Shown: positions 1 through 8,619, counted from the first letter of the stretch. The stretch is 9,353 nucleotides of DNA from Comamonadaceae bacterium (GCA_947458345.1 CANHBU010000044.1:1-9353), one strand, 5' to 3'. A program made the numbers and translations. Notes: generated by a model not told the origin, from the sequence alone.

Positions 1-124
1 AAGGACTGGCCGATCAGCCCCTGGCGATGGCCTCCACATCATGGGGTGCCAAGCCTTTTTGCCTGTCCCTCAGGCCTTGAGCGCCAGGTTGGGGCTTGTG
101 TGCGGCCGACCTGACCTGCGGTCT

Positions 125-451
125 TCAGCGCCGCCCGGTGGCCATGATCTTGACCCTTATCTGCTCGATCGGCCAGCCTTGCTGGTGCAGCCTGCCCTGT
201 AGCAGCGGCAGCAACTGACGCAGCTTGGAGGCCGCCGCGCTGTTGTCGACCAGCAGGCACCACTGTTGCTCTTGCAGGGGTCCCGCATGCACCTTGAGCG
301 TCGGGGGGATCAACGGCTGCACAGAGCGCAGCATGGCCAGCGATTGGTCTACCAAACCGGCCAGCCGCGCCAGTGCGGGCGCACCGTCAATCGCTTGCGC
401 GATCGGGACGGCAGCGGGCAGGCGTCGGTACTGGCTCATGGAGGCATTCAT
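125..451 (-). CDS. dciA: DciA-family (DUF721) protein, predicted replicative helicase loader/operator
   Basis: This gene encodes a 108-residue protein. DciA proteins load or operate the DnaB replicative helicase in the many bacteria that lack DnaC. What is visible fits the short DUF721 fold: a helical N-terminal half, then a segment with PPTLKVHAG, a strand-like QQWCLLVDNSAAASKLRQL, and a basic C-terminus (IRVKIMATGRR). There is no signal peptide or membrane segment, so the product should be cytoplasmic. The frame stays open upstream to 691, but that extension is low-complexity and unlike the family, so I start at ATG 451 (MNASMSQY). A purine-rich AAGG lies about 13 nt upstream of it, which is weak. 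ATG 439 (MSQY) is the alternative, with no visible ribosome-binding site. The gene is transcribed divergently from secA. The family call rests on pattern recognition of a small, variable family, so it is less certain than its neighbours. Confidence 0.72.
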   Translation of the reverse strand: MNASMSQYRRLPAAVPIAQAIDGAPALARLAGLVDQSLAMLRSVQPLIPPTLKVHAGPLQEQQWCLLVDNSAAASKLRQLLPLLQGRLHQQGWPIEQIRVKIMATGRR

Positions 452-518
452 TATGGCGCGGTCGCCTTGGCCCGCCTTTGCCAAGCGACCCGCGCGCAAG
501 CAGGGGCTCACAGGTGCG

Positions 519-524
519 TAAAAT
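519..524 (+). promoter_or_regulatory. Possible -10 element of the secA operon promoter
   Basis: TAAAAT matches the sigma-70 -10 consensus at five of six bases, and it lies in the only part of the dciA-secA intergenic region that is not very GC-rich. No good -35 hexamer sits 16-18 bp upstream: TTGCCA at 478-483 is too far away. The call therefore rests on the -10 alone. If it is used, the secA leader would be about 120 nt long and would contain the imperfect hairpin at 541-574. Confidence 0.25.
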
Positions 525-540
525 GGAAGGTTTGGCGCAT

Positions 541-574
541 CTACCGGCTCACTGCAATGCAGGCCAGTGGGTAG
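541..574 (+). other. Imperfect inverted repeat in the secA leader
   Basis: CTACC (541-545) can pair with GGTAG (570-574), and CACTG (550-554) with CAGTG (565-569). This leaves a 4-nt bulge (GGCT) on the left arm and a 10-nt loop. An alternative register pairs CTCACTG with CAGTGGG, including one G-T wobble. No T-tract follows, so it is not a standard intrinsic terminator. It may be a leader RNA structure or a protein-binding palindrome, or it may have arisen by chance in GC-rich DNA. Confidence 0.35.
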
Positions 575-650
575 GCGCTTGGCCAACACTTTCGAAGGGT
601 TTGGGGTCTGACGGGCCGGCCAGGGGGCTGGGCCGCCGGGCTCTTCGCAT

Positions 651-3413
651 ATGGCGATCAATTTCCTCACCAAGATTTTTGGCAGTCGCAACGACCGCCT
701 GCTTAAAACCTATCGCAAGACCGCCGAGCGCATCAATGCCATGGAAGGGCAGTTGGCGTCTTTGAGCGACGAGCAGTTGCGTGCCAAGACCGACGAGTTC
801 AGGCAGCGGGTGACCCAGGGCGAGTCGCTCGAGGCGCTTTTGCCCGAGGCCTTTGCCGTGGTGCGCGAGGGCAGCAAGCGCGTCATGAAGATGCGTCACT
901 TTGATGTGCAGTTGCTCGGCGGCATGTCGCTGCACGAGGGCAAGATTTCGGAGATGCGCACCGGTGAGGGCAAGACCCTGACGGCCACGCTGGCGGTCTA
1001 CCTCAATGCCCTGGCGGGCAAAGGGGTGCACGTGGTGACCGTCAACGACTACTTGGCCAGCCGTGACGCGACCTGGATGGGCAAGCTCTACAACTTCCTC
1101 GGCCTGAGCGTGGGGGTGAACTCGGCGCAAATGAGCCGGCAGGAAAAGCAGGCCGCCTACAACAGCGACATCACCTACGGCACGAACAACGAATTCGGCT
1201 TTGACTACCTGCGCGACAACATGGTCTACGAGCCGGGCGACCGGGTGCAGCGCGGCCTGTACTACGCCATCGTTGACGAGGTGGACTCCATCTTGATCGA
1301 CGAGGCGCGCACGCCCCTGATCATCTCGGGTCAGGCCGAAGACCACACCGAGCTGTACCGCGCGCTGCACCAGGTCGTGCCCATGCTCACCCGCCAGGAG
1401 GGCGAGGCCGACCCGCGCACCGGCGAGGGCGTGATCAAGCCGGGCGACTTCACCGTCGACGAGAAATCGCACCAGGTCTTCCTGACCGAGCAGGGGCATG
1501 AAAACGCCGAAGGCATTCTGGCCGGCATGGGCCTGATTCCGCAGGGCGCCACGCTCTACGATCCCGCCAATATCCAGCTGCTGCATCATCTGTATGCTGC
1601 CTTGCGCGCGCAGCACCTGTATCACCGTGACCAGCACTATGTGGTGCAAGGCGGTGAGGTCGTCATCGTCGACGAGTTCACCGGCCGCTTGATGTCGGGG
1701 CGGCGCTGGAGCGAGGGACTGCACCAGGCGGTCGAAGCCAAGGAGGGCGTGGAGATTCAGGCGGAAAACCAGACGCTGGCCTCCATCACCTTTCAGAACT
1801 ACTTCAGGCTCTATGGCAAGCTCTGCGGCATGACCGGCACGGCCGATACCGAGGCCTACGAGTTCCAGGAAATCTACGGCCTTGAAACCGTGGTGATTCC
1901 GCCCAACAAGCCGAGCCGGCGCGACGACCAGCTCGACCGGGTCTACAAGACCACAGCGGAAAAATATGCGGCGGCCATCGCCGACATCCGCGACTGCCAC
2001 GAACGCGGGCAGCCGGTGCTGGTGGGCACGACGTCGATCGAGAACTCGGAGATCATCGACAGGCTGCTCGATGAGGCCAAGTTGCCGCACCAGGTGCTCA
2101 ACGCCAAGCAGCACGCGCGCGAGGCCGAAATCGTTGCGCAGGCCGGGCGCTCGGGCATGATCACGATTGCCACCAACATGGCCGGCCGCGGCACCGACAT
2201 CGTGCTGGGCGGCAATGTCGAAAAAATGGTCGAGGCGATCGAGGCCGATGAAGCCTCGGACGAGGCCGCACGCCAAGCGCGCATCACCGAGCTGCGCGAA
2301 GGCTGGCTGGCCGCCCATGAGCGGGTCAAGGCCCAGGGCGGCCTGCGCATCATCGCCACCGAACGCCACGAGTCGCGGCGCATTGACAACCAGCTGCGCG
2401 GCCGCTCGGGTCGTCAGGGCGACCCCGGCTCTTCCCGGTTTTATCTCAGCCTAGACGATCCGCTCATGCGCATTTTTGCCGGCGAGCGGGTCAAGGCCAT
2501 CATGGACCGGCTCAAGATGCCCGAGGGCGAGGCGATCGAGGCGGGCATCGTTACGCGCAGCATCGAGTCGGCCCAGCGCAAGGTGGAGGCCCGCAATTTC
2601 GACATGCGCAAGCAGCTGCTCGAGTACGACGATGTGGCCAATGACCAGCGCAAGGTCATCTACCAGCAGCGCAACGACATCATGGATGCGGCCGGCTTGT
2701 CCGAGCAGATTGCTTCGCTGCGTGAAGGCTGCTTTACCGACTTGGCGCGCCAGCATGTGCCGCTCGAAAGCGTGGAGGAGCAGTGGGACCTCGAAGGCCT
2801 GGAGCGGGTGCTGGCTGAGTCCTGGCAGATCGATTTGCCCCTGCGCCAGCAATTGGCCGACGAGACTTCGGTGAGCGACGAAGATATCGTGGCCAAGGTG
2901 GTGCAAGCGGCCAACGCCGCTTTTGCCGCCAAGGTTGAGCAAATTGGCGAAGAAAACTTCGTGCAGTTCCAGCGCATGGTGCTGCTGCAGACCATCGACA
3001 CCCACTGGCGCGAGCACCTCAGTGCGCTGGACTATCTGCGCCAGGGCATACACCTGCGCGGCTACGCCCAAAAGCAGCCCAAACAAGAGTACAAGCGCGA
3101 GGCCTTCGAGCTGTTCTCGCAGCTGCTCGACAGTGTCAGGAACGAGGTCACCCGTGTGCTGATGACGGTGCAGGTGCAATCGCGCGAGCAGCTCGACCAG
3201 GCCGCAGCCCAGATCGAGGAGCGCGGCGAGCAAGTGAGCAACGTGACCTATTCGGCCCCCGATGAGAGCGGCGAGCCGCAAGTCAGTGCCGAAGATGCGG
3301 CTCGGCTGCAGGCTTTCCTGGAGAGCCAGTCGGTGCCGCGGGTCGGGCGCAACGACCCCTGCCCTTGCGGCTCAGGCAAGAAGTACAAGCAGTGCCACGG
3401 CCGTCTGAGCTGA
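651..3413 (+). CDS. secA: Protein translocase subunit SecA, preprotein-translocating ATPase
   Basis: SecA is the cytoplasmic and peripheral-membrane ATPase that pushes unfolded preproteins through SecYEG. The protein has 920 residues, the usual proteobacterial length. In order it shows the Walker A region MRTGEGKT (102-109), the DEVD Walker B box (209-212) followed by [13 protein letters not shown], the preprotein cross-linking domain (roughly 225-380), MTGTADTEA (394-402), and the second helicase lobe with [14 protein letters not shown] (508-521) and [17 protein letters not shown] (581-597). The helical scaffold/two-helix-finger region lies around 775-830, and the C-terminal zinc-binding tail has Cys904, Cys906, Cys915 and His916. 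That tail indicates SecB and phospholipid interaction. ATG 651 gives the conserved [17 protein letters not shown] start, although no clear Shine-Dalgarno lies just upstream; the nearest purine run is AGGGGG at 622-627. It is the first gene of the run leading to argJ, 46 bp downstream. It appears intact. No secM-like arrest gene is seen upstream. Confidence 0.99.
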   Translation: MAINFLTKIFGSRNDRLLKTYRKTAERINAMEGQLASLSDEQLRAKTDEFRQRVTQGESLEALLPEAFAVVREGSKRVMKMRHFDVQLLGGMSLHEGKISEMRTGEGKTLTATLAVYLNALAGKGVHVVTVNDYLASRDATWMGKLYNFLGLSVGVNSAQMSRQEKQAAYNSDITYGTNNEFGFDYLRDNMVYEPGDRVQRGLYYAIVDEVDSILIDEARTPLIISGQAEDHTELYRALHQVVPMLTRQEGEADPRTGEGVIKPGDFTVDEKSHQVFLTEQGHENAEGILAGMGLIPQGATLYDPANIQLLHHLYAALRAQHLYHRDQHYVVQGGEVVIVDEFTGRLMSGRRWSEGLHQAVEAKEGVEIQAENQTLASITFQNYFRLYGKLCGMTGTADTEAYEFQEIYGLETVVIPPNKPSRRDDQLDRVYKTTAEKYAAAIADIRDCHERGQPVLVGTTSIENSEIIDRLLDEAKLPHQVLNAKQHAREAEIVAQAGRSGMITIATNMAGRGTDIVLGGNVEKMVEAIEADEASDEAARQARITELREGWLAAHERVKAQGGLRIIATERHESRRIDNQLRGRSGRQGDPGSSRFYLSLDDPLMRIFAGERVKAIMDRLKMPEGEAIEAGIVTRSIESAQRKVEARNFDMRKQLLEYDDVANDQRKVIYQQRNDIMDAAGLSEQIASLREGCFTDLARQHVPLESVEEQWDLEGLERVLAESWQIDLPLRQQLADETSVSDEDIVAKVVQAANAAFAAKVEQIGEENFVQFQRMVLLQTIDTHWREHLSALDYLRQGIHLRGYAQKQPKQEYKREAFELFSQLLDSVRNEVTRVLMTVQVQSREQLDQAAAQIEERGEQVSNVTYSAPDESGEPQVSAEDAARLQAFLESQSVPRVGRNDPCPCGSGKKYKQCHGRLS

Positions 3414-3459
3414 TGGGCGGGCCTGACCTGCTGCGCTGTTTTCAAGCTGGAGTCATTGC

Positions 3460-4689
3460 ATGACCGTGAACCTGGTGGCCACGCCGGCCAATGAATTGTT
3501 TGCCGTGCCCGGCGTGCGCTGGGGTATCACCGAAGCCGGTGTGCGCAAGGCCGCGCGCAAGGACCTGGCGGTCATGCTGCTCGACCAGGGCAGTGCGGTC
3601 GGCGCGGTGTTTACGCAAAACCGTTTTTGCGCCGCGCCGGTTCAGGTCTGTCGGCAGCACCTGGCCAGTGGTGCGGACATCCGGGCCATGTTGATCAACA
3701 CCGGCAATGCCAATGCAGGCACCGGCGAAGACGGACTGGTGCGCGCCCGTGCCTGCTGCCAGGCGCTGGCCGCGCAGCTTGGCCTTGAACCCGAGCAGGT
3801 TCTGCCCTTTTCTACGGGCGTGATCATGGAGACGCTGCCCAGCCAGCGGGTGATCGCCGGTTTGCCCGCTGCGATCGAGGCGGCAGCGGCCGACCAGTGG
3901 GCCCAGGCGGCCCAGGCCATCATGACCACCGATACCGTGCCCAAAGCCTGCTCGCGCCGCGTGCAGATTGACGGCCGCACGGTCACCATCACCGGCATCA
4001 GCAAGGGCGCGGGCATGATCCGGCCCAACATGGCCACGATGCTGGGCTTTATGGCCACCGATGCCTGTATTGCGCCCGACCTCATGGCAGGCTTGGCCCA
4101 TGACCTGGCCGAAGCGTCCTTCAACCGCATCACGGTCGATGGGGACACCTCTACCAACGACTCTTTCGTGGTGGTGGCCACGCACCAGGCCGGCCATGCG
4201 CCGATCCGCTCCTGGGAATCGGCAGACGCGCAGGCTTTGCGCGCGGCCCTGATGGAGGTGGCGCGCTGGCTGGCCCAAGCCATCGTGCGCGACGGCGAGG
4301 GGGCGACGAAATTCATCACCGTGCGCGTCGAGGGCGGGCGCGATGCGCAGGAGTGCCGCCAAGCCGCGTATGCCATCGCCCATTCGCCTCTGGTCAAGAC
4401 CGCCTTTTTTGCCAGTGACCCCAATCTCGGGCGCATTTTGGCTGCAGTGGGCTACGCCGGCATTGCCGACCTCGATCAGCGCTGCATCGATCTGTACCTC
4501 GACGATGTGCAGGTGGCCAGCAGCGGGGGCCGTCATCCGCAGTACCAAGAGGCCGATGGCCAGCGCGTGATGAAACAAAGCGAGATCACCGTGCGCGTGG
4601 TGCTCGGTCGGGGTTCAGCCAGCGACACCGTCTGGACCTGTGATTTTTCTTACGACTACGTCAAGATCAATGCGGACTACGGCAGCTAA
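3460..4689 (+). CDS. argJ: Glutamate N-acetyltransferase (ornithine acetyltransferase) ArgJ
   Basis: ArgJ moves the acetyl group from N-acetylornithine to glutamate in the cyclic arginine pathway. Bifunctional members also acetylate glutamate from acetyl-CoA, and sequence alone does not tell me which type this is. The 409-residue protein is full length. Its self-cleavage site is clear: [16 protein letters not shown] (182-197), with predicted scission between Ala192 and Thr193. Thr193 would become the N-terminal nucleophile of the beta chain. Other signatures are [12 protein letters not shown] (78-89), STGVIME with oxyanion-hole Thr119-Gly120, DGDTSTND (228-235, broken only by T/S order typical of the family), DGEGATKF (278-285) and the canonical C-terminal [11 protein letters not shown]. 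The start is supported by GGAG at 3449-3452, seven bases before ATG 3460. It is cytoplasmic and probably transcribed with secA upstream and the ATPase gene 33 bp downstream. Confidence 0.97.
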   Translation: MTVNLVATPANELFAVPGVRWGITEAGVRKAARKDLAVMLLDQGSAVGAVFTQNRFCAAPVQVCRQHLASGADIRAMLINTGNANAGTGEDGLVRARACCQALAAQLGLEPEQVLPFSTGVIMETLPSQRVIAGLPAAIEAAAADQWAQAAQAIMTTDTVPKACSRRVQIDGRTVTITGISKGAGMIRPNMATMLGFMATDACIAPDLMAGLAHDLAEASFNRITVDGDTSTNDSFVVVATHQAGHAPIRSWESADAQALRAALMEVARWLAQAIVRDGEGATKFITVRVEGGRDAQECRQAAYAIAHSPLVKTAFFASDPNLGRILAAVGYAGIADLDQRCIDLYLDDVQVASSGGRHPQYQEADGQRVMKQSEITVRVVLGRGSASDTVWTCDFSYDYVKINADYGS

Positions 4690-4722
4690 GCGGCGGTGCG
4701 ACGGTCTTGAAGAAAGCCAACG

Positions 4723-5598
4723 ATGAGTGATATGCAAGGGCTGATCGACCAGGTGCAAGCCCTGGTGCAGCGCATCGAAGCCGTATTGCCCCAGCCTTTG
4801 CGGGCGCCCGATTGGAGCGCTGCCGTGGCCTGGCGTTACCGCCGCAGGGCCTCGGGCCATGGCGTGCTTGCGCCGGTGTCACACCTGTCGACTCTCACGC
4901 TCGACGATCTCAAGGAGATCGACGAGCAAAAGGCCAAGATCCAGCGCAACACCGAGCAGTTTGTGCAGGGGCTGCCGGCCAACAATGTGCTGCTCACCGG
5001 CGCGCGTGGCACCGGCAAGTCGTCCTTGATCAAGGCCTGCCTGAACACCTACGCCCCCAGGGGTCTGCGGCTCATTGAAATCGACAAGGACGACGTCACC
5101 GATTTGCCCGATATCGTCGAAGTGATCAGCGGGCGGCCCGAGAAGTTCCTGATCTTCTGCGATGACCTGAGCTTTGAAGACGGCGAGTCGGGCTACAAGG
5201 CGCTCAAGTCGATTCTGGACGGCTCGGTGGCGGCGGCCACGCCCAATATGCTCATTTATGCGACCAGCAACCGCCGCCATCTGCTGCCCGAGTACATGAG
5301 CGAGAACCTGTCTTACAAGCACACGCCCGACGGTGAGGTGCATCCGGGCGAGGTGGTGGAAGAAAAGATTTCGCTGTCCGAGCGCTTTGGCCTGTGGGTC
5401 AGTTTCTACCCCTTCAGCCAAGACGAGTACCTGGCCATCGTCGCGCAGTGGCTGCGCTCCTACGGCGTGGGCGCGGCCGAGATCGAGGCCGCCAAGCCGG
5501 CCGCCCTGCTGTGGTCGCTTGAGCGCGGCGGCTCACGCAGCGGCCGCGTGGCCTACCAGTTCGCGCGCGACTACGCCGGACAACACGGGCGCGCATGA
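4723..5598 (+). CDS. DUF815-family AAA+-like ATPase of unknown role
   Basis: This is a 291-residue P-loop ATPase resembling the DUF815 family, whose cellular role I cannot assign. Visible motifs are the Walker A GARGTGKS (93-100), a Walker B segment FLIFCDDLSFE (142-152), a sensor-1-like IYATSNRRHL (178-187), an arginine-finger-like SERFGLWVSF (219-228), and a C-terminal helical part with SGRVAYQFARDYAG (273-286). The order is that of a small AAA+ module. The N-terminal 60 residues are helical and may form a partner-binding part. There is no signal peptide or membrane helix. I chose ATG 4723; ATG 4732, three codons downstream, is also possible, and only a weak purine stretch (GAAGAAAG) precedes them. 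Its last codons overlap the mutT start as ATGA (5595-5598), which suggests translational coupling. It could act as a remodelling or loading ATPase, but nothing here shows its substrate. Confidence 0.9.
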   Translation: MSDMQGLIDQVQALVQRIEAVLPQPLRAPDWSAAVAWRYRRRASGHGVLAPVSHLSTLTLDDLKEIDEQKAKIQRNTEQFVQGLPANNVLLTGARGTGKSSLIKACLNTYAPRGLRLIEIDKDDVTDLPDIVEVISGRPEKFLIFCDDLSFEDGESGYKALKSILDGSVAAATPNMLIYATSNRRHLLPEYMSENLSYKHTPDGEVHPGEVVEEKISLSERFGLWVSFYPFSQDEYLAIVAQWLRSYGVGAAEIEAAKPAALLWSLERGGSRSGRVAYQFARDYAGQHGRA

Positions 5599-6062
5599 GG
5601 CCCTTGGTGGCCGATGGCCAGCGTCCGCGCGAGGGCGGCGACCGGCGTGTGGTTGAGGTTGCGGTGGGCGTGCTGCTGCAAGCCGACGGCCAATTTCTGC
5701 TCACCTCCCGTCCCGCCGGCAAAGTCTACGAGGGCTACTGGGAGTTTCCGGGCGGCAAGATCGAAGCGGGGGAGACGCTCGAGCAGGCGCTGCGGCGCGA
5801 GTTGCAAGAAGAAATCGGCGTCACCATTGGGGCGGCGCAGCCCTGGCGAACCGAGCTTGTCGACTATCCCCACGCCCTGGTGCGCCTGAATTTTTGCAAG
5901 GTCTACGACTGGCAGGGCGACCTGGTCATGAAAGAGGGCCAGCAATACGCCTGGCAAAGCCTGCCGGTCCAGGTGCAGCCCGTATTGCCCGGCACCATCC
6001 CTGTCTTGTCCTGGTTTGCGCAGGAGCGAGGCTTTGAGGGCGCAACCCACCGGGCTTCCTGA
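5595..6062 (+). CDS. mutT: MutT-type Nudix hydrolase (probable 8-oxo-dGTP diphosphatase)
   Basis: The 155-residue protein carries a complete Nudix box: Gly54, Glu60, then RELQEEIGV (68-76), fitting GX5EX7REUXEEXGU. Before it stands EGYWEFPGGKIEAGE, the segment typical of MutT proper, which hydrolyses 8-oxo-dGTP to the monophosphate and so prevents A-to-C transversions. The N-terminus is about 15 residues longer than E. coli MutT. The ATG at 5595 overlaps the upstream stop codon as ATGA, so coupled translation is the simplest reading; GTG 5649 (VVEVAVGV) is an alternative start that would match the shorter form. The C-terminal part, with WQSLPVQVQPVLPGTIPVLSWF, also fits the family. The enzyme is soluble. 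It is the last gene of the secA run and converges on proS. MutT rather than another Nudix specificity is likely but inferred. Confidence 0.9.
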   Translation: MRPLVADGQRPREGGDRRVVEVAVGVLLQADGQFLLTSRPAGKVYEGYWEFPGGKIEAGETLEQALRRELQEEIGVTIGAAQPWRTELVDYPHALVRLNFCKVYDWQGDLVMKEGQQYAWQSLPVQVQPVLPGTIPVLSWFAQERGFEGATHRAS

Positions 6063-6070
6063 AGGGCGTG

Positions 6071-6090
6071 CCTGTGCAAGAAGGCACAGG
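6071..6090. terminator. Inverted repeat between convergent mutT and proS
   Basis: CCTGTGC (6071-6077) and GCACAGG (6084-6090) form a perfect 7-bp stem with a 6-nt loop (AAGAAG), placed eight bases after the mutT stop and upstream of the proS stop at 6121-6123. No T-tract follows on either strand, so it is at best a weak bidirectional terminator or a 3'-end stabilising hairpin. A second small repeat, AAGCC (6100-6104) with GGCTT (6117-6121), precedes TTAGCTTT on the plus strand and may contribute. Confidence 0.35.
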
Positions 6091-6120
6091 TCCATGGGGA
6101 AGCCTTGCGGCGTTGCGGCT

Positions 6121-7863
6121 TTAGCTTTGCAGCCGCGCTCGCAAAAACTCTAGCGTTTGCTCGACCGCGACCTTGCTCGCTTGCGCGTCGCGGCGGTGCT
6201 GGTATTCGAGCTGGCCTTCCTTGAGGCCGCGCTCGGAAATCACCACCCGGTGCGGCACGCCGATGAGCTCCCAGTCAGCAAACATCGCGCCGGGGCGCTC
6301 GTCGCGGTCGTCGAGCATCACGTCGACGCCTTGGGCTTGCAAGGCATCGTGCAGCGTCTGCGCTTGTTCACGCACCGCCTGGCTGCGATGCGCGCCGATG
6401 GGGCAGATAACCACGGTAAACGGTGCAATCGCGTCGGGCCAGATGATGCCGCGCTCGTCATGGTTTTGTTCAATGGCCGCTGCTGGCAGGCGTGTGATGC
6501 CGATGCCATAGCAGCCCATTTCCATGAACTTGGGCTTGCCGTCTTCATCCAAGAAGGTGGCGTTCATGGCCTTGGAGTACTTGGTGCCCAGGTAGAACAC
6601 ATGCCCGACCTCGATGCCCCGCTCGATCGCCAGCATGCCCTTGCCGTCGGGGGAGGGGTCGCCGGCCAGGACATTGCGCAGATCGGCCACTTGTTCAGGC
6701 TCGGGCAGGTCGCGGCCCCAGTTGACGCCGGTCAAGTGAAAGTCGACCTCGTTGGCGCCGCAGATCCAGTCGGCCATCACGGCCACTTCGCGGTCCGCGA
6801 CGATCTTGACAGGCTGCTTCAAGCCGATCGGGCCCAGGTAGCCGGGCTTGCAGCCGAAGTGGGCCTCGATTTCTGCCACCGTGGCAAAGCGAAAGCTCGC
6901 CAGCCCCGCCACCTTGCCCACCTTGACCTCGTTCATGTCGTGGTCGCCGCGCAGCAGCAGCAGCCAGACTTGGGTCTTGACGACCTGGCCTTGCTCGCCG
7001 AGCTCGTCGGTGGCCAGCACCAGCGACTTGACCGTGCGCTCGAGCGGCAGGCCGAGCAGCTCGGCCACGTCGGCGCAGGTGCTCTTGCCCGGGGTGGGGG
7101 TTTTGTGCAGCAGCTCATGGGCCGCCGGCCGCGGCCCAGCCGGTGCCAGGGCTTCGGCTTTTTCCATATTGGCCGCGTAGTCGCTGCCGGGGCAGTAGAC
7201 GATCGCGTCTTCGCCGGTGGCTGCGATCACCTGAAACTCTTCGGACAGGTCGCCGCCTATGGCGCCAGAGTCGGCCGCCACAGCCCGGTAGCGCAGGCCA
7301 AAGCGGTCGAAGATGGCGCGGTAAGCCTGCGCCATGGCCTGGTAGCTGCGCTGGGCCGAGGCGCCGTCGCGGTCAAAGCTGTAGGCGTCCTTCATGGTGA
7401 ACTCGCGCCCGCGCATCAGGCCAAACCTCGGTCTGCGCTCGTCGCGGAACTTGGTCTGGATCTGGTAGAAGTTCTTGGGCAGCTGCTTGTAGCTGCGCAC
7501 TTCCTGCCGCGCGATATCGGTCACCACCTCTTCGCTGGTGGGCTGCACCACGTAGTCGCGCTCGTGGCGGTCGCGGATGCGCAGCAGCTCCGGACCCATC
7601 TTGTCGAAGCGGCCGGTTTCGTGCCACAGCTCGGCCGGCTGGATCACCGGCATGGTCAGCTCGATGGCACCGGCGCGGTTCATCTCTTCGCGCACGATGG
7701 CCTCGACCTTGCGGATCACGCGCAGGCCCATGGGCATGTAGTTGTAGATGCCGGCGCCGAGTTTCTTGATCAGGCCGGCGCGCATCATCAGCTGGTGACT
7801 GACGACTTCGGCATCGGCGGGCGCTTCTTTGAGCGTGGCAATGTGGAACTGTGACGCTTTCAT
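6121..7863 (-). CDS. proS: Prolyl-tRNA synthetase, bacterial type with editing domain
   Basis: This class II aminoacyl-tRNA synthetase charges tRNA-Pro in the cytoplasm. The protein has 580 residues, close to the 572 of E. coli ProRS. Start and frame are clear from [20 protein letters not shown], which aligns with the usual bacterial N-terminus; the open frame continues upstream to 8322, but that part is antisense to rppH and unlike the family. Motif 2 is [17 protein letters not shown] (139-155). Motif 3 is [11 protein letters not shown] (449-459), with Cys451 matching the conserved active-site cysteine. An insertion between motifs 2 and 3 (roughly 224-407) is the YbaK-like editing domain that clears Ala-tRNA-Pro; it contains TVKSLVL with Lys279, the position of the key E. 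coli lysine. The C-terminal anticodon-binding domain begins near 480 ([14 protein letters not shown]). The gene converges on mutT and diverges from rppH. No strong Shine-Dalgarno is visible before the start. Confidence 0.98.
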   Translation of the reverse strand: MKASQFHIATLKEAPADAEVVSHQLMMRAGLIKKLGAGIYNYMPMGLRVIRKVEAIVREEMNRAGAIELTMPVIQPAELWHETGRFDKMGPELLRIRDRHERDYVVQPTSEEVVTDIARQEVRSYKQLPKNFYQIQTKFRDERRPRFGLMRGREFTMKDAYSFDRDGASAQRSYQAMAQAYRAIFDRFGLRYRAVAADSGAIGGDLSEEFQVIAATGEDAIVYCPGSDYAANMEKAEALAPAGPRPAAHELLHKTPTPGKSTCADVAELLGLPLERTVKSLVLATDELGEQGQVVKTQVWLLLLRGDHDMNEVKVGKVAGLASFRFATVAEIEAHFGCKPGYLGPIGLKQPVKIVADREVAVMADWICGANEVDFHLTGVNWGRDLPEPEQVADLRNVLAGDPSPDGKGMLAIERGIEVGHVFYLGTKYSKAMNATFLDEDGKPKFMEMGCYGIGITRLPAAAIEQNHDERGIIWPDAIAPFTVVICPIGAHRSQAVREQAQTLHDALQAQGVDVMLDDRDERPGAMFADWELIGVPHRVVISERGLKEGQLEYQHRRDAQASKVAVEQTLEFLRARLQS

Positions 7864-7908
7864 GCGGGCAACTGAGGGTGGTGGGGAGCAAAAAGCCGAT
7901 GGGCTGGC

Positions 7909-7961
7909 TTGGCTTGCCGGCCATGGCTGTGCATAATGGACTGAACTGTTGAATTTTGAGG
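7909..7961 (+). promoter_or_regulatory. Predicted sigma-70 promoter and ribosome-binding site of rppH
   Basis: TTGGCT (7909-7914) and CATAAT (7932-7937) are separated by 17 bp and match the -35 and -10 consensus at four and five of six bases. Transcription would begin near 7944, giving a leader of about 25 nt. GAGG (7958-7961) lies seven bases before the rppH ATG at 7969 and is a good Shine-Dalgarno. The proS promoter must lie in or near the same 105-bp divergent region, but I cannot place it. Confidence 0.5.
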
Positions 7962-7968
7962 TTCGATT

Positions 7969-8619
7969 ATGCTCGACCGAGACGGCTTTAGGCCCAACGT
8001 CGGCATCATCTTGCTCAACCAGAAAAGTCAGGTCTTTTGGGGCAAGCGCATCCGCACCCACTCTTGGCAGTTCCCGCAGGGCGGCATCGACCGGGGTGAA
8101 AATCCCGAGCAGGCCATGTTCCGGGAACTGCACGAAGAGGTGGGCTTGCACCCGCACCATGTGCAGGTGCTCGCCCGGACCCGTGACTGGTTGCGCTACG
8201 AGGTGCCTGATCGCTATATCCGCCGCGATGCGCGGGGCCATTACAAGGGTCAAAAGCAGATCTGGTTTTTGCTCCAGCTTACCGGCCACGACTGGGACCT
8301 GAACCTGCGCGCCACCGACCACCCAGAGTTTGACGCCTGGCGCTGGAACGACTACTGGGTGCCGCTGGACGTGGTGGTCGAATTCAAGCGCGGGGTCTAC
8401 GAGATGGCGCTCAATGAATTGGCGCGCTACGTGCCGCGTATCGATGGCCGCTCAGACTCGCGCAACCGTTACATGCGCAGCGCCACACGCCGAGACGGTG
8501 CGGCCGCAGGGCTGTCTGTGCACGAGCCGCTGGCCGAGGCGGGCGAGCTGCCCCCGGGTGCCAGCTTTGACCCCGATCCGCAAAACGAGCTGCTCGGCAG
8601 ATCGGCGGCCAAGCCATGA
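7969..8619 (+). CDS. rppH: RNA pyrophosphohydrolase RppH (Nudix)
   Basis: RppH removes pyrophosphate from the 5' end of triphosphorylated mRNA, which exposes the transcript to RNase E-type decay. The start [18 protein letters not shown] and the segment [12 protein letters not shown] are hallmarks of RppH rather than of a general Nudix enzyme. The Nudix box runs from Gly38 through Glu44 to RELHEEVGL (52-60). [12 protein letters not shown] (93-104) and [16 protein letters not shown] (136-151) match the rest of the family. At 216 residues it exceeds the 176 of E. coli RppH: from about residue 157 there is a basic stretch ([12 protein letters not shown]) and then a Pro/Gly/acid-rich tail, probably disordered. 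The ATG is supported by GAGG seven bases upstream. The stop overlaps the next gene's start as ATGA, so the pair is likely co-translated. It is divergent from proS. Confidence 0.96.
   Translation: MLDRDGFRPNVGIILLNQKSQVFWGKRIRTHSWQFPQGGIDRGENPEQAMFRELHEEVGLHPHHVQVLARTRDWLRYEVPDRYIRRDARGHYKGQKQIWFLLQLTGHDWDLNLRATDHPEFDAWRWNDYWVPLDVVVEFKRGVYEMALNELARYVPRIDGRSDSRNRYMRSATRRDGAAAGLSVHEPLAEAGELPPGASFDPDPQNELLGRSAAKP

Noticed and set aside
1..124. Possible 3' end of a plus-strand gene (frame closing at 76-78), and a hairpin CAGGTTGG/CCGACCTG at 85-113 as a terminator for the minus-strand DciA-like gene
   Set aside because: The 25 residues visible match no family I recognise, and the 8-bp stem (one wobble) has a 13-nt loop and no T-tract in the dciA direction. 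Neither can be supported.
523..765. Possible small upstream gene or SecM-like leader peptide before secA (ATG at 523, overlapping secA in another frame)
   Set aside because: It has no ribosome-binding site, no signal-peptide-like start and no recognisable arrest motif, and it overlaps the secA coding start. A five-codon frame at 557 is likewise unsupported.
549..2369. A 606-codon open frame antisense to secA
   Set aside because: Its translation is a composition-driven mirror of the secA codons (rich in His, Val, Leu, Gly and Arg), shows no family motif, and lies wholly opposite an intact, highly conserved gene. Long antisense frames are expected in GC-rich codon usage.
6157..7854. A 565-codon open frame antisense to proS
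   Set aside because: It is the complement of conserved proS codons and has no recognisable domain or ribosome-binding site.
7890..7910. Terminator-like stem (AAGCC/GGCTT followed by T residues on the minus strand) in the proS leader, suggesting attenuation
   Set aside because: The stem is only 5 bp, part of the T-run belongs to the stem, and the same bases overlap the predicted rppH -35. Chance is the better explanation.
7864..8322. Upstream extension of the proS frame giving a 733-residue protein
   Set aside because: The extra residues are antisense to rppH and unlike any ProRS N-terminus. [20 protein letters not shown] at 7863 is the normal family start.
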